From NCBI RefSeq assembly GCF_011397635.1, contig NC_064757.1, forward strand, positions 30,265,839-30,329,838: 64,000 nt of DNA. The letters run 5' to 3'. Source of the DNA: Epinephelus fuscoguttatus (Eukaryota; Chordata; Actinopteri; Perciformes; Serranidae). Made by a program: the position numbers and the translations under genes. The notes under the pieces are model-generated. The model ran no database searches, was not told where the DNA came from, and was given only the letters and a program-made list of their open reading frames with translations. Each line of letters starts with the position of its first letter. Position 1 is the first letter of the stretch. Of this stretch, positions 12,650 through 25,231 are shown piece after piece.

Positions 12650-13832
12650 ATCTAAACGAACAGTAACTCCTTTTCCTCAAGCTTCTTTAACTTGGTTAAA
12701 GGCCAAACTATCTCTTATCCTATCTTTAAAGGTTATCAGAGTTTTAACAGCAACAGTGCCACTCTGCACACAAGGCAAGAACAGGCGTGATGCTCTGATT
12801 AGTTTTCATTAATCTACGCTGTGACCAGACATGTAATACCACTCTTCGGCTTTTTCAGCTAGTTTAATGCAGATGCCCGCTAACCATCACAGCACACTCT
12901 GTAGCTGCAGTTAAAAAACAAACCGGAGGCAAATATGTGATGAAAACAACCAATAAAACACATCGTTTTATGAGACAAAGCTAAATGTCATCACAGCCTT
13001 GGTCTTGTTTTGTCATATGGCAAACTGTGCAGCAAAAGGAGCTTCTCAGATGCGGCAAAATATCATTTATGAAAACAAAACAAACACAAGAAGATCTGAA
13101 AAAGGAGGGGGGAAACCCCTCAGACTAAAACAGCTGGAAACAGGAAATGACTTTGTGCTTGTGTGTGTGTTAATTCAGAGTATGTGCATGCATTTGTGAA
13201 ACAGCCTGGCAAACTGACATTAACCATCGCTTAAAAAGGCCTCTGTGGCTTTCTATCTTATTGATGAACACAAACAGATCTAGAGAAATTATCCGTCTTG
13301 CACAGATATGAAACACGAACTGAGAAACCTGCCAGCTGTTGAGTGTTTCAGTGGTGTGCAGATTTCTGAGAAGACGCTCAACAAACATTTGCAAGAACTG
13401 CAGACACACAAACACAGTCCTTTGAAAGCAGGCATCTGCTGTACCAAGAACAGTAACCGAGGAATTTTCAGCCATCAATGACATGCTTTATACCTGTAGC
13501 TGAATACATCTGCTTGTTACAGATGTCGTAAATATGGCATATTAGGGATGTTAATAATTAATTGTTTAACTGTTAACTGACACTAAGAATTTTGATCAAG
13601 TTAAAAATATATATTAAATATAATATACAGGGACTACAGAGAAAGATGATGAGACAGCGGAGTCTGCTGCTGCCCAGACTGGAGTTGCATTGTTGTGTGT
13701 ATTTTAGAGTGTTGTGAATCATTAATATACTGCATGGCCATGATTACACCCATGATGTGTACACATATGCAATAATTGCTTGTTTTATGTAAATATGTGC
13801 GTATGAATGTAAGCATGAGCAACTGTTTCTAC

Positions 13833-15032
13833 CTTTGGAGGATCATAGAGCTCCAACTGGTACCTCTCCCCTCCTCCTCTTCCTCTGCCTCCTCCTCCAA
13901 CTTGAGCGTCCCTGATCCTCCTGACCAGCAGGCGGCAGCGTTGCCAGCGGGGCTGAGAGTCTGAGATAGTGTCATCCACCAGCAAGTACCTCAGTTGGCC
14001 CTCTTTACAGCAACCGCTCGCCTCTGACCTCCTCTGCCTCATGCTTCCGCTGCGTAACCGACGGAAGCGATCCAGGAAGTGAGAGGCTACTCCAGCCATG
14101 GACATGTGTGAGGATGCTGGGGGTGTGGCTTCCGAGTTCAGACAAGAGGAAGAGTGGGAGGAAGAGGAGGAGGATGACACTTCCTCATTTGTGGAAGAAA
14201 TCCCGCCCACTCTGTCACCATTATTTGGGGGACTGCTGTTGTTGCTGGTGGGGTTGGGGTTGCTAGGAGACAGGTCCTGGGATGAGGAGGGGCTGGGCCG
14301 TTTCTTGAGAAGCCGCCTTACGGTGTGCCGGATTTGGCTGACAGAGAAATGTGTGACGTCAGCGCGTGCAGGGTTGGAAGTTGAGGAGTCAGAGGAGTAC
14401 CGTTCAGATACCTGACGACGATCAGTGCCAGAGATCTCCTCATTGCTACGGCTACGAATCAGCAGCGACCCGCTGCCAATGCTACGAGTCGACCCCCTGA
14501 GCACTACGGGGTTTCCTGATAAGGAGTTCCCCGCAGCACATCGCAGCGGCTGCTCCTGCTCCCGACTCACCACCACTGGCTCCACTTTTGGTGACACCAC
14601 AGTAAACAGAGCAGCCCCTCCACTTGGCCGGCCCGCCTCCCGATAGTCCTGCACCCCAGACAAAGACGTAATTCGCAACCTCCCAATCACAGCCTGTGAT
14701 GGGAGGGGAGGAGCCGCTGGGGTGGTGGAGGAAGCACTACCGCTAGCGATGGAGCATGTGTTCTGGCTGAGCGGGGTGCCGTCTTTGTCGACCTCGCAGC
14801 AGAAGTGCTGCTGAAAGAGGTCTGTGAACTGCTTGGAGAAGGTCTCTGGAGGGAGCACGTCATGTTGTGGCCGCTCTCTGGCGAAGCTCCGGTAGTGTCC
14901 GGCCAGCTGCCGGGCTGTGGCGATGGCATGCAGCTCGCAGAATTCCCTCCAGCCTCTCGGGGGCGCTGTCACACCTGGGCCTCCTCCTGCTGTTGTGGTG
15001 GTGTTGGCTGGATGGATAGTGTTACCATTCAT
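13833..15032 (-). CDS. sh2b3: SH2B adapter protein 3 (LNK), first coding exon (partial gene)
   Basis: This exon encodes residues 1-400 of an SH2B-family adaptor, which in vertebrates dampens cytokine-receptor/JAK2 signalling. Residues 28-81 (from [10 protein letters not shown] to FCCEV) form the N-terminal dimerisation region; FARERPQH and QFTDLFQ resemble SH2B3 more than SH2B1 or SH2B2. An RSNEEIS motif (195-201) matches the family RSSEE/D site, and a basic helix lies at 234-245. The PH domain begins near residue 343 and is cut after ELYDPPK (400). The codon phase is 0 at a donor, CAAAG|GTAGAA. The start, MNG, is shared by the family. The linker is long and Ser/Pro-rich, making this exon much longer than the human equivalent. 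The rest of the PH domain and the SH2 domain are outside the window. Being next to pheta1, as in human, supports sh2b3. Confidence 0.9.
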
Positions 15033-15062
15033 TGCAGTAACCAGACCGGCTGAGAATCACTG
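15033..15062 (-). other. sh2b3: sh2b3 5' UTR part of the coding exon with splice acceptor
   Basis: On the minus strand a pyrimidine-rich tract, including CTTTCCC and CCTTCTTTGTCTCGCAG, ends in AG at 15064-15063. About 30 nt of untranslated sequence then precede the ATG at 15032. A second AG three bases further on (15061-15060) would shift the boundary by one triplet in the UTR only. Confidence 0.6.
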
Positions 15063-18000
15063 CTGCGAGACAAAGAAGGTTGAAAAGGGAAAGAAAAGGA
15101 AAAGAGAAATGGACAGATGGTTGGAGAGGGCCGGGGTCAAGGGGTTGATTTGGAGACAAGAGTGGAGGGATGGATGGTATGGAAAAGAAGTAGAGAAAAA
15201 AGATGATTGAGGGACAAACAAAGGAGAGATATGGAAATGTAATTAGAGGCAAATCAAGATAATGCGGAGTGTTGTGCAAGAACTGGAGAACTACAGACGG
15301 AACTGGCAGAACAGTCGGAGCATTTCTTTGAACTACTTGAAAGTTCGAAACCGTTCAAACATTGAGAAAGGACGGCCAAAAGTCTGATTTTATCTGCGCT
15401 CAATCTTAAACAGTCCAAATTGGATTACATGGGCCTGCAAAGAATCTCTGGCAATCAACCAGTCATAGCGTATCTTAATAGATAAGGACGGCCGCAGTTC
15501 ACTCAAAGGACAATTGGTAACCATTCAATTTGTAGAAAAACAGTCAATTGAATCAGGGGCAAAAACACTGTAAGTGCATATACTTTAAGAAAAATTTCTG
15601 GTCAGAGTCTGGACGTGAAGAGAAAAAAATGACAAGAGTGAAATGGAGTCCATAAAAATGACTAAATCGCTTCCAAATTATGCTGATATGGATGACAGAG
15701 ACTGGAGTGTTTGAAATGAATGAAAACAGCAATAAGTCATTCGGACAGATGCTGAATGAGGCCCTGACTTGAGGAAGTATGGTTAGAAAATTTCTCAATC
15801 AACCACACTGCCTGCTCAGCCTTCTGTGTGTTTGTGTGTTTACATGTGACCTGTTTCAATGTTCCTTCTGCTTTTTTTTTCTGCTTTTTTTTTTTTATGT
15901 CTAATGTCAGGGCCATTACACAGACCGTGGTCACTTGACTCTACACCCCATTTTCTCAATCAATTTGGCTTTTTCTCTGCACCCAAGAACAACAACTTCG
16001 ACAATACAGCTTATGAAATGGTTTCCGAACTCAACTTAAGACTGTTTTCACACCTACCCTGATTTGAACCAGTATTTTTTTTACAAATTAACTCTCCAAA
16101 TTCTGTTTGCTTAGGGTGTATAAAAATAAACCTACGCCACAGTGAGTTCTGTGCATGAGATGTCATTATGGTCGGCTCATGTTCTCGCTCCATATGCAAC
16201 AGATGATGACCCAACATGTTTGTTTATCCCTATAAAATAAAATCTGCTGCTCCTTACATAGCTGACTTGTGATGGGTACAACTGCTTACAAATGGTTCTG
16301 ATGATAATTTAGAATGGGTCACTGTCCAATAAGCAGTTTGGTCTTACTGCGTGCGGTTAGGCCGCCAAAATGTCTTCATTTTTACTGGCTGCTAGTTTTT
16401 TTGGCCACTTTTGCCACTTCTTTGAGAGCAGACTGTTAAGATGTGACAGGAAATGAAGGGAGACAAAAGTTCCTGGCCTCCAGGACTACAGGAGCATCTA
16501 TTTTTCTGGTGATTCTTGAAGAGATTCTTCCTGCATATATTCAGGTGGCGGTGCTTGGCTGACCTCGGACAGTTTGTCTCTGCTACTTGTTATTCTCTTT
16601 TCTTTGCTTTGTTTCACGTCTCTGCTTCTGTTCCTGCTTGAGTTACATTGAGCCAATACTGGTTCTGGTGCCCAACTGTACCTTTTTTTTGGTACTTTCC
16701 TTTCTCTGCGATAACAACAATTAAATGTTTTAAAGCTGCGGGGGAGACGTAGTAGACTGAAAAGCAGTTCTTCTCCTCTGCTCTTTTCTAATCACACATA
16801 AAGCTAATCTTCTGTCTCTGTCTGGTTGTACGTGTGTGCGTGTGTCTGCTCGTCTAGCAGTGACACTAGGCTTTTAGTAAAATAATATAGAAAAGAAAAC
16901 AGACCAGACGCTGAAACTATCGCAGCAGATCAGTACTGCAGCATTAGCTCTGGCCAACAGAGAGGCCGCCGGAGAGGCTAAACCCAGTTATCTCATCCAG
17001 ATGTGCTCTCAGGTACATTTGGCACCAATGGATTTAATGTGAATCTACACTTGATAGTGCTGATGTAATTCAGTCAGTAATCTTAAAAGTACCCAACCAT
17101 AGTTGCTGCATACTGATACACTATCTGCTGATTAGTTTCATGTCAACAAGCTTGTCTTTCTTTGTAAATAACCTGTAGATGTTGCTTATTATTATATGGA
17201 CATACTTCCTCATTGGCTGCAAAAACACATCATCATCAAGTGTCAAAGCATAACTTCTCTGTCACCATTCTGTGCAGAAAGATGACAACAACATTCAACA
17301 CTGCAGGCGCTCTTACCTATTCACCATAGTGAACTCTGCTACTTTTGTAATTAGAAAGAAATGAGGCAGTGGTTTAGGAGGTGACCACAAAGTCCCACAG
17401 AAAAGAGGAAACAGGATGCATTCCTAGGGATTCAATGAGAGCCCTACCCCGTCCTTAATCGGGTGTGTACATGATGACCCTGAGTGTGCTCAACTTATCG
17501 TTATCGACAATTAGAAGGAGGGGGACGTAGTACCAAAAAACCACAAGAGGTCTTAGCTGATGCAACAGCGGAGCTTCTTGGTTTGCGCAGACAGCCCATG
17601 GATGATACAATGTTGTATAATCAACCGCAGAGTTGCTTGATGTTCACACGGCATGTAGCACAACAATGACCTTCATACATACTTTTTTATTAACTAAAGC
17701 AGTGTTGGAAATTTACTTTTCTGCCCCAAATCTACCACTCACTCAGCAGAATTATTTTTTGGCCGGTGAGTGAAACAAATCTAGCAGCCATTTGCATATT
17801 TTACCCGTATCTGTCTGCTGCTAATTTCCAACCATGACTAAAGCATGAAAGGATTTTGCAGTTATATTTGTTGCACAGGGTGGTAAAAGCTGATGGGAGA
17901 AAATGTAACTGTGAAACACTTACAGGCAGGAAAACATTGATCTTTAAAGCAGCTGAAGATGTTTTTAAAAGATCCCAACATGCATTACATAACAACTGCA

Positions 18001-18249
18001 GCTAATTTCTGCATGGCTGATTTTACTGATGCTTCCCATAAATGAGCAACAGTTGAGTAAACTCACAGCAAGACATCAGCTACAGTCGCACTTACAAGGG
18101 CTTATCATTCTCAAACTACAACAGGTGGCATATGTACATTTACATACCATCTTCCTCCAGTGCAGCGCAGAAGGGTGTATTCTAAATACAGGAAGTATGA
18201 GTTCGTGTGTGCATATGGGTGTATGTCTGTGTGTGTCTGGTGTGTGTGT

Positions 18250-18322
18250 GGGGGGGGGGTCATAGGCTGTGGTCCAACAGATCACAGAAAACCACAAGAA
18301 ATTAAAAAGGGGGGGGGGGGGG
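18250..18322. repeat. Two poly-G runs
   Basis: Runs of 10 G (18250-18259) and 14 G (18309-18322) lie within 73 bp, after a TG-rich segment. They could form G-quadruplexes on the plus strand and are also error-prone in assembly. Confidence 0.85.
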
Positions 18323-18722
18323 TCACTGTGGTCAGGCCAAACATGGAGCAACATGTGTCGTTATCTCTCGGCTAACATCTCTCTCCCTCTCCGTGTCCTA
18401 CACGGCTACACTCATAGACAAAGAGACATGAATTCTTGAGATGGTGTCATGATGCAAAAAACCCGCAAATATGTTCATTAGTATCATCAAACATACCGGG
18501 GGACACGTGCGTCAGTGAGGGACTGAAAATTTGGCACCATGAAATATTGCGTCACTAAAGTTCCTGGATACGTCCTGTCACAACAACTAATTCCCTTCCT
18601 GTAGTTTTCAGAGCATGCTCAGTGCGTGTCCCCTTGTGCCCCTCCAGCTGGCCCCCCCAGAAGCTTGTTTCTATCTGCATGGCCAGCCCAGCGATGACTC
18701 AGCACTGACTGGCTGCCTACAG

Positions 18723-18723
<1 letters not shown>

Positions 18724-18756
<33 letters not shown>
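18724..18756. repeat. (CA)n microsatellite
   Basis: About 16 CA units. Confidence 0.95.
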
Positions 18757-18758
<2 letters not shown>

Positions 18759-19644
18759 GACGCACACTTCCTCTCGCCGTATCCCTCTGGGGGCTTGGTC
18801 GTCTCTGTTCCCATGGTTTTCCCTTTCTTTTCATCCTCTCTGTCCTCTGCTATGAGGATCTCCAGATGTGTTTGGATTCATGCTTCCTTTACTGTTACCT
18901 TGACTGAGGGCCTGACAGGGTTGCGTACAAGTTGCGAGGGAAAACAAAAAGACTAATACACATGTGTGTCCTCTTTCTCTGTTCTTATCCAGGACCTCTA
19001 ACCTCAACTTGGCGCTTTGTTATCGTATTATTGTTTTGCTAGACAACATTCAGCGGGGGACGACAGAAGAAAATAGGCCAATTCAAACACACCAAATTTC
19101 ACTGGAAAACATTTCTGCACAATAGAGTCCAAGTTCTTTTTTTTTCTTTCTCCCTCACCTTACTCATCACTCCCTCCTCCTCTTCCTCAATGCCTACATT
19201 CTCCACTGTGACACAAACACCAGCACACTGATCGCTTTCTTCGTCTCCCTCATGTGCTTTACAGGAATCTGGCACAGCTCATCCCGCAGCGTCGAGCAGC
19301 CTGAGAAACTTCTGTCCTGAGCAGCTAAGTGGCTAATGTCAACATCAGTAACAGGTTTGTTGGCAAGAAAAAATATAATCAAATAAATGCTACTGTTCAT
19401 ATGTCCAACTATGACTGTGAAAGTACAGAGGCTGCAGCTCGACCGCCGTTGTTTAAAATAGCAAACAGAGACAGTGACATCTACAACACTTCAAAGTCAT
19501 TTGCCATTATTGGACAGACACACGCGTCAAACAGGTGCTAGAAAAAAATAGTCTTCCAGGAAAGCAGCTTGTGCGTGACTGACATTTACAGAGATATAAT
19601 ATAATCCATTTATCTGAACCTCTGACATGAGGGCTACCAAATAA

Positions 19645-19910
19645 GAATAATTAGTCGATTAATTAAGTGGTCAACAGATAATTCATCAGCAACTAGTTTT
19701 TCAAGCAGAAAAACAAAACATTCTCTGCTTCCAGCTTTTAAATGTGAGGATTTGAAGCGTGTCTATTTTTACTCTCATTTAATTTAATTAAAAAGTTGCC
19801 ACTTTGGGCTCCAGGAGTCCATGATGTACATTTTTCAGTTTCCTAACACTTAATCAGAAACTAATTAGCAGATGAATCTGTATCTATGATCTATAACAAT
19901 GATGCACTGT
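19645..19910. mobile_element. GGGCTGCAACTA-family MITE fragment
   Basis: It contains TTAGTCGATTAATTAAG, TCAGCAACTAGTTTTTCAAG and a distal AATTAGCAGATGAATCTG, all typical of the family described at 24244-25967. The ends are eroded. Confidence 0.45.
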
Positions 19911-20459
19911 GATGTTAGGGAGGTTGTCTTCTCTGCAGCTTCAAAATGTGAGACTTTGATGTGAGCTGTTTAAAGAGTCAGTTTTAAGACATTATACAGC
20001 TCAGCGCTTATCTCCCCTCATAACTTAAGGGACAGCCTAAAGCTGATTTTAATCAAGCAGGAAGGAAACAGGATGTGTGAAAGTCACACGTGAATTGATC
20101 TTGTCAGCATGAGTAACCTCATGACTCGTGTCAGCTCTCCGAGTTGATCCTTAACACAACCTTGGATCAACGACAGGACACACTGGAGGATGAACGTGTG
20201 ATGCAGTGGTATGTCCCACTGAATGCCAAAAATGGAAGAATTAGCAACATGCCTGTGGCGGCCGGTAAACAATATCCTGGTTATGGCCGACTGGGAGCAG
20301 AGCCAAGATGCAATTTCCTTGAAACCAGCTTTGTCTCTGATATAGACATACTGCCAAGCTCCAAGGGTAACTTCTGCATTTTTTCAACCTGGACTCCATG
20401 TTTTTGTGTCTGAGTGACTAATAGGAACAACAAGTTTTTAACAGCTGTGAGACGATGCA

Positions 20460-21005
20460 TGGTAACCACTGGGGGCGTGTACACCCTTAATTTGCCTCCA
20501 CTTAAAGTGCTTGTTTTTGCCACTGATAGGCTCCAATTGTTATTAGTGTCTGACAACATTATGGAAAAGATCCCTACAGAAACAGTCCTTTTCATTAAAG
20601 AGTAAGATCCTTTTCATCGAAACAGAAACAGCCCCAAAATCACCATCAAACCCACCAGGCTGCATGTAAATAAACTGTAATCTAAGTGTATATAGAGCCA
20701 GCATAACTTACACCTAACTGGGTGAATTAAAGGTTTATTTCAACCAAACCAAAGTTGGTAACTAAAACGGTGAGGTTTAATATGCTTCTATTCACTTTAT
20801 TTCAATGGAGTCCTGTTGGTTTGGCGATAGTGATTTCCAGGCTATTTTCGGTGGAACAGAAAGGATCTTACTCTTTAACAAAAAGGCCTCTCTCTGTTGG
20901 GACGCTTCACATAACGCTATCAGACACTTATACTAACAATCTGAGCCTGGCAGTGGCAAAAACAAGCAAATCTAGAGGAAGTCAATTGAAGGTGTGAGAG
21001 TGGTT
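20460..21005. mobile_element. Foldback element: ~145-bp imperfect inverted repeat
   Basis: The left arm (about 20460-20615) and right arm (about 20862-21005) are inverted copies. AGTGGCAAAAACAAGC, TCAGACACT and AAAGGATCTTACTCTTTAA on the right match GCTTGTTTTTGCCACT, AGTGTCTGA and TTAAAGAGTAAGATCCTTTT on the left. The ~245-bp spacer is non-coding. Long arms around a non-coding core suggest a non-autonomous foldback transposon. Confidence 0.65.
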
Positions 21006-21604
21006 ATACTGCAGCCCAATATGCGGCTGCTGACTGCAGCAGCCTCGACAATACTGGACCAATTTAAACAATTACACAAACACTACCACTACACCATTAA
21101 GATTCCTAAAAACAGAAGAGATGGTGTTAATTTCTGTGCAAAGACAAAAAAAAATCTACAAAAAACGTCAACGACTAAAGCCAACAAAACGCGTAGAGAA
21201 TTATCAGTGCTGTTGGTGGAAGCCTTGTTGCAGGGGAGGTCCTATTTATATCTCAAGAGCTTGGTATCAGCTCTCACACACCACTGTGTGCTCCCTGTTG
21301 TCCCCAGTTGGGAGCAGCTCTTGTTTGATGCAATGGACTCATACACACACAAAAGAGGTCTCCGAGCTTCAGGTCATGTATTCATAGCAGGCAGCCACTG
21401 CCATAGCTACATGTTGAAGCCTGTGCAAAAGTGGCTTCAGATGCAGTACTGGTCGTAAAGAAAGACTAAGACAGGGTGGGAATCAATGAAGAGAACCCCC
21501 AATTATCAAGTGATATATACGTGAATTCGTTTCACCGCATAACAAGGTTCTAAGTTGCCGTTGAGGCTTCAGGAGGATATGCGAGTGTGTGCACAGCCAT
21601 CTAG

Positions 21605-21910
21605 AGCTGAAATGATTAGTCAACTGATAAAAGGCTTATCAGCAACTACTTTAATTATCAATCATTTAAGTTGTATTTTTTTCTTTGAATGAAATGCGAA
21701 ACTTCATGGTGATAGCTTCTCAAATGTGGGATTTTACTCCTTTTCCTTGTGTTAAAGTAAATCATCACTAGTCAGGGGGAAAAAAAGCAGCTTGAAGACG
21801 GGCTCTGGGAATCTGTGACGGACATTAATCACAGTTGTAAGACAGTTACAAGAAGTAATCAGCAGATTAATTGATAATGAAAATTTTAAAAATATTAGTT
21901 ATAACCCTAA
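21605..21910. mobile_element. GGGCTGCAACTA-family MITE, nearly full length
   Basis: It begins GCTGAAATGATTAGTCAACTG and ends with AGTAATCAGCAGATTAATTG followed by ATAATGAAAATTT. The interior has the family's TTCTCAAATGTGGGATTTT block. There is no open frame of note. Confidence 0.5.
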
Positions 21911-21933
21911 TGCACTCTCACTTTAGATGTTAA

Positions 21934-22516
21934 GGCCCAGACACACCAAACCAATTTCAAAGAACTTGTGGTGACAAAGGCCTACTGTTGCGTTTTCTCA
22001 CTTTGTACATGCCTCGGCCAAAAAGTTGCAATTGAACACACCACAAAGACAACAGCCAACGGCCAACTCAACGTTCTGCACCTATGTGAGAGGAAATAAC
22101 ACCTCATAGCAGCAGGCAGTGGTAGCCTGTAATCATCATTAAAAAAGGGAAACTGGGAGAGCGACAAGACATATTCAAGATGCTAGTTCATCAGTTAGCA
22201 CATTACCAACACGAACTGTTTCTGATAAAGAGCTCAGAGGCTACAAAAACAATCCTAACTAATTTATCAAGTTTGTGTCAAACTCACGCCCTCTTCACTT
22301 CAATCATTTGTTTGCTTTCTCTTCTTATGCACTGAGTTGAACCGCCAATCAGAGTAATTTCACTCACCAGTGGGCTCCATTGCGGATTCAACATGGTGAA
22401 TCAGCCAAAAAGCTATCGACAAGGGCCAACTAGTGCCGACAGCATGGGGCACAATGCAAAAGCTAGGGCCACAGATGGTCACCAATGGCCAGCCATTATC
22501 CTGGTGTGTCAGGGCC
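21934..22516. mobile_element. Non-autonomous DNA transposon with GGCCC(A/T)GACACACC ends
   Basis: The left terminus GGCCCAGACACACC and the right terminus GGTGTGTCAGGGCC form a 14-bp inverted repeat with one mismatch. The ~583-bp interior is non-coding and rich in GGCCAA motifs. The superfamily is not settled because no clear target duplication is visible. Confidence 0.6.
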
Positions 22517-23706
22517 CTCAGGGAGGATGTGTCTTCTCTAATTTAATAGTTCACACTGTAATCCTATTCAGTAAAAGAAAAAAAAAATCTATTTTATGAT
22601 GTGGGAATGTGTCGCTCCTAAAGCGGGATTGAAATCCTTTTTAAAAGCACATGAAGACGCTACATTATATTTCCCTGTTATGTGGTGTTTTATAGACCAA
22701 AACATAAATTAATAAACTTGTAATAAAATAATCATTGTTGTCCTGCTCCTATCGTGAGATGCACTCCTGCACTGTGCTCAAATGTGGATTTCCTGGATAC
22801 AGAAACGAACATGAAGCCAGCAAGCAGTAAACCCGACATCAAGTCTAAAAGTGTTCTAACACACACACACACAGACACACACACACACAGACATGTAGGT
22901 GTGAGCATATTGTCTAAGAATGTGCGCACATGTGCACCTCCACATGGCGTTTGATTGTTCATTGCTGCAAAAATAGGATGTCCTCCTAATTGTCATAGTC
23001 ATTATATAAAATGCAATTTACAGCAAGCCACATCCTTCTGACCTTTATATAGCCCTGGCCTTATTACCAAGATCAGCCGGATCCAATCTATTGCTTACAA
23101 CTCAATTAGTCTGCATGGCATCAAGGCTCTCCGAGACATCAAACACTCCAGTTTTTACGGGAAAAAACTGGAGTGGAAAATATAAATAAATTGAAAAAAG
23201 AAATGTGGCAACATGTGCATCACAAGGTCTGGAATGAAAAACAGATTTTGTTACCACCTTTGAATTTTCATTCTCTGAATCACTGAATGAATCACAGAGC
23301 TGGGGATAAATTTACAAAGCAGCGAGAGTGAGTGTGTGAGAGCGAGAGTTAGGGGGCTTACTAAAAAGGCAGAGAGGAGGGAGGAGGCTGTAAGGAGAGA
23401 GGGAGCCAAACATGAAAAGGAAGAGGAGGAGACAGAAAAAACAAGGGTCACAGGGAACAGACAGAGAGGGAGAGATGAGGGGATAATGAGAAGGCAGGCA
23501 GGAAGTGAGGAAAACGGAGCAGGAGAAAGGCGAGAGGAGAGGAGGCGGTGCCAGGTTTGTGGGTGAAGGTCCAGGTGGCAAAGCCAACGAAGAACAGAGA
23601 CCAAAGGATCTGTGCTCCGCTCTGCCTGGGCAGCAATCACAGCAACAGGAAGCCCTGCCCTGCCCTGGCAAGCAGCGACCACTGCACACATGCAAAGACA
23701 CTGTAT

Positions 23707-23738
<32 letters not shown>

Positions 23739-23755
23739 ACACAGACACACAGAGC
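23707..23755. repeat. (CA)n microsatellite
   Basis: About 13 CA units followed by interrupted CAGACACA units. Confidence 0.9.
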
Positions 23756-24052
23756 ACACCAAAATACACTCCTACATCAGGGGTGGGACAAGTATACTGC
23801 AGTACAAGAGCTGTTACCTAAAATACAATGTGATTACAGCTCATTTGTGTTGAAAGCTACAAGTCTAGCAAACAAAAATACTCCTCTGACAATGTGGAGA
23901 ATACACACATGAAGGAGACAGGTGGTGCTGAAGGATGATAATTATGGGTGCTATTCAGGGATATTCACAGAAGTAATTTATTAGTAGACTAATTAAAGAC
24001 AACGGCATTTCTGCAGATAGCAGCGATATCTACTGAAGTCCCAACAAGAAGG

Positions 24053-24240
24053 GATTTAAAGGATTAGTTTGACATGTTGGGAAATACACCTATTCGCTTT
24101 GTTATGGAGAGTTAAATGACAACTGCCTGACATCACATGCGTGCCTTTAAAGTAAGTATGTAGCTGGAGCAAGCAGCGGGTTAGCTTAGCTTAGCATAAA
24201 GACTGAGAACAGGGGGGAAAGCTAACCTGACTCTATCCAA
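24053..24240. mobile_element. Teleost MITE end fragment (GTTAGCTTAGCTTAGCATAAA motif region)
   Basis: The segment TTTAAAGGATTAGTTTGACA, then GGGAAATACACCTATTCGCT, then GGTTAGCTTAGCTTAGCAT and CAGGGGGGAAAGCTAACCTG is a left-end sequence I recognise as widely repeated in percomorph genomes. The right end is missing, replaced by the next element at 24244. Confidence 0.5.
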
Positions 24241-24256
24241 AGTAGGGCTGCAACTA

Positions 24257-24773
24257 GAACTGGGCGATTAAATCGGTTTTATCAGTTAATTAGAATTTAT
24301 GGTTTAGGACGATGTTTAAAAATCAAAATTGATTTTCAGTTTAACTTCACAATTTTTCACTAATAACCTTATGGATTCGCTACCACGCTACCAAAAGTGA
24401 GGAATTTGTTCCCCAGAAAGGCACTGTCTCCTCACTCGTTTGAAAGTAGCTTGGTCTCACACTGTCCGACCTCGAGCAAACCACTGTCAGCTATTAAGTT
24501 TGTCTAAAGTCTGCAGCAACTGAAAACCGCAGCACAACTTATTCATTCCAGCATTTCAAACAGCAGCACGCAGCCGAGTGGGTGAAGTGTGTGGCACTGC
24601 AAGCTGTACCAGACGGCCACAGCCCTAAAACACCTGCAAAAAAACAGGTATCACTGACAGAGTAATTTTCCTGTAGTACCCATATGGGAGGAAGGGGGCC
24701 CGATGGAGAGACATTACAGATGTGTGTGTAGCGTGAAAAAAAATCTTATTTTTGGGTCATATCGCCCAGCCTT
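24257..24773. mobile_element. Nested hAT-like non-autonomous element (CTGGGCGAT ends)
   Basis: The inner termini are CTGGGCGATTAAATCG on the left and ATATCGCCCAG on the right. The 10-bp sequence GCTGCAACTA occurs directly on both sides (24247-24256 and 24774-24783), consistent with a target duplication of about 8-10 bp. It sits inside an older MITE. There is no transposase frame. Confidence 0.65.
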
Positions 24774-25231
24774 GCTGCAACTAATCTTCGCTATCAAGTT
24801 ACATCCTGTTTTAAAGATGAATTATTTAGTTAAAAAAGTATCAGAAAATATTGAAAAAAACAATTTCTAACAACCACGATTACTAAGACTTAACATGATG
24901 TCTAAGAAAAGTTTTGTTTTGCTTGACCACCAGTCTAATACCCCAAAGGTATTCAGTTTACGATTACATAAGATCACAAAAAGTGGCAAACTCTCACATT
25001 TATGAAGCTTGAGTAGTGTTTCCAAATGGTATTATTGTTGGTGCTGCTCTTGCAAAGACAATCATATCGCACATTGATACGCTTTTCTATCTGGGGAAAG
25101 CTACCAGGATTTGTGCAGTGGTTGACACACATCATTTGCACATTAACACCAGCTATCATTTTGACCCCCCAAAGGCACAGAATTGCGTAGTAAGAGTGAG
25201 GTTTATGGAATGCTGTAGGGATGCTTTTTTG

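Larger units (their letters stand above)
1..13832 (-). other. sh2b3: sh2b3 intron following its first coding exon (runs off the window)
   Basis: This stretch follows the splice donor at 13832 in the direction of transcription. I looked for the remaining SH2B exons (continuation of the PH domain, the FLVRQSE-type SH2 core) on the minus strand and found none, so the next exon is probably below position 1. A long intron at this point also fits my recollection of the mammalian gene. The content is non-coding: repeat copies, an ~60-bp minisatellite (2.5-2.87 kb), a degenerate tRNA copy (8.88 kb), MITEs at 8.96-9.85 and 12.39-12.65 kb, and CA tracts. Short open frames here are low-complexity or have no recognisable homology. 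Confidence 0.6.

Noticed and set aside
13785..13832. Extension of the sh2b3 frame past DPPK ([15 protein letters not shown])
   Set aside because: The PH domain continues differently in the family, and CAAAG|GTAGAA is a donor, so these residues are intronic.
23251..23769. 172-residue minus-strand open frame
   Set aside because: It is Ser/Leu/Val-rich, spans a (CA)n tract and a purine-rich stretch, and has no domain or splice context.
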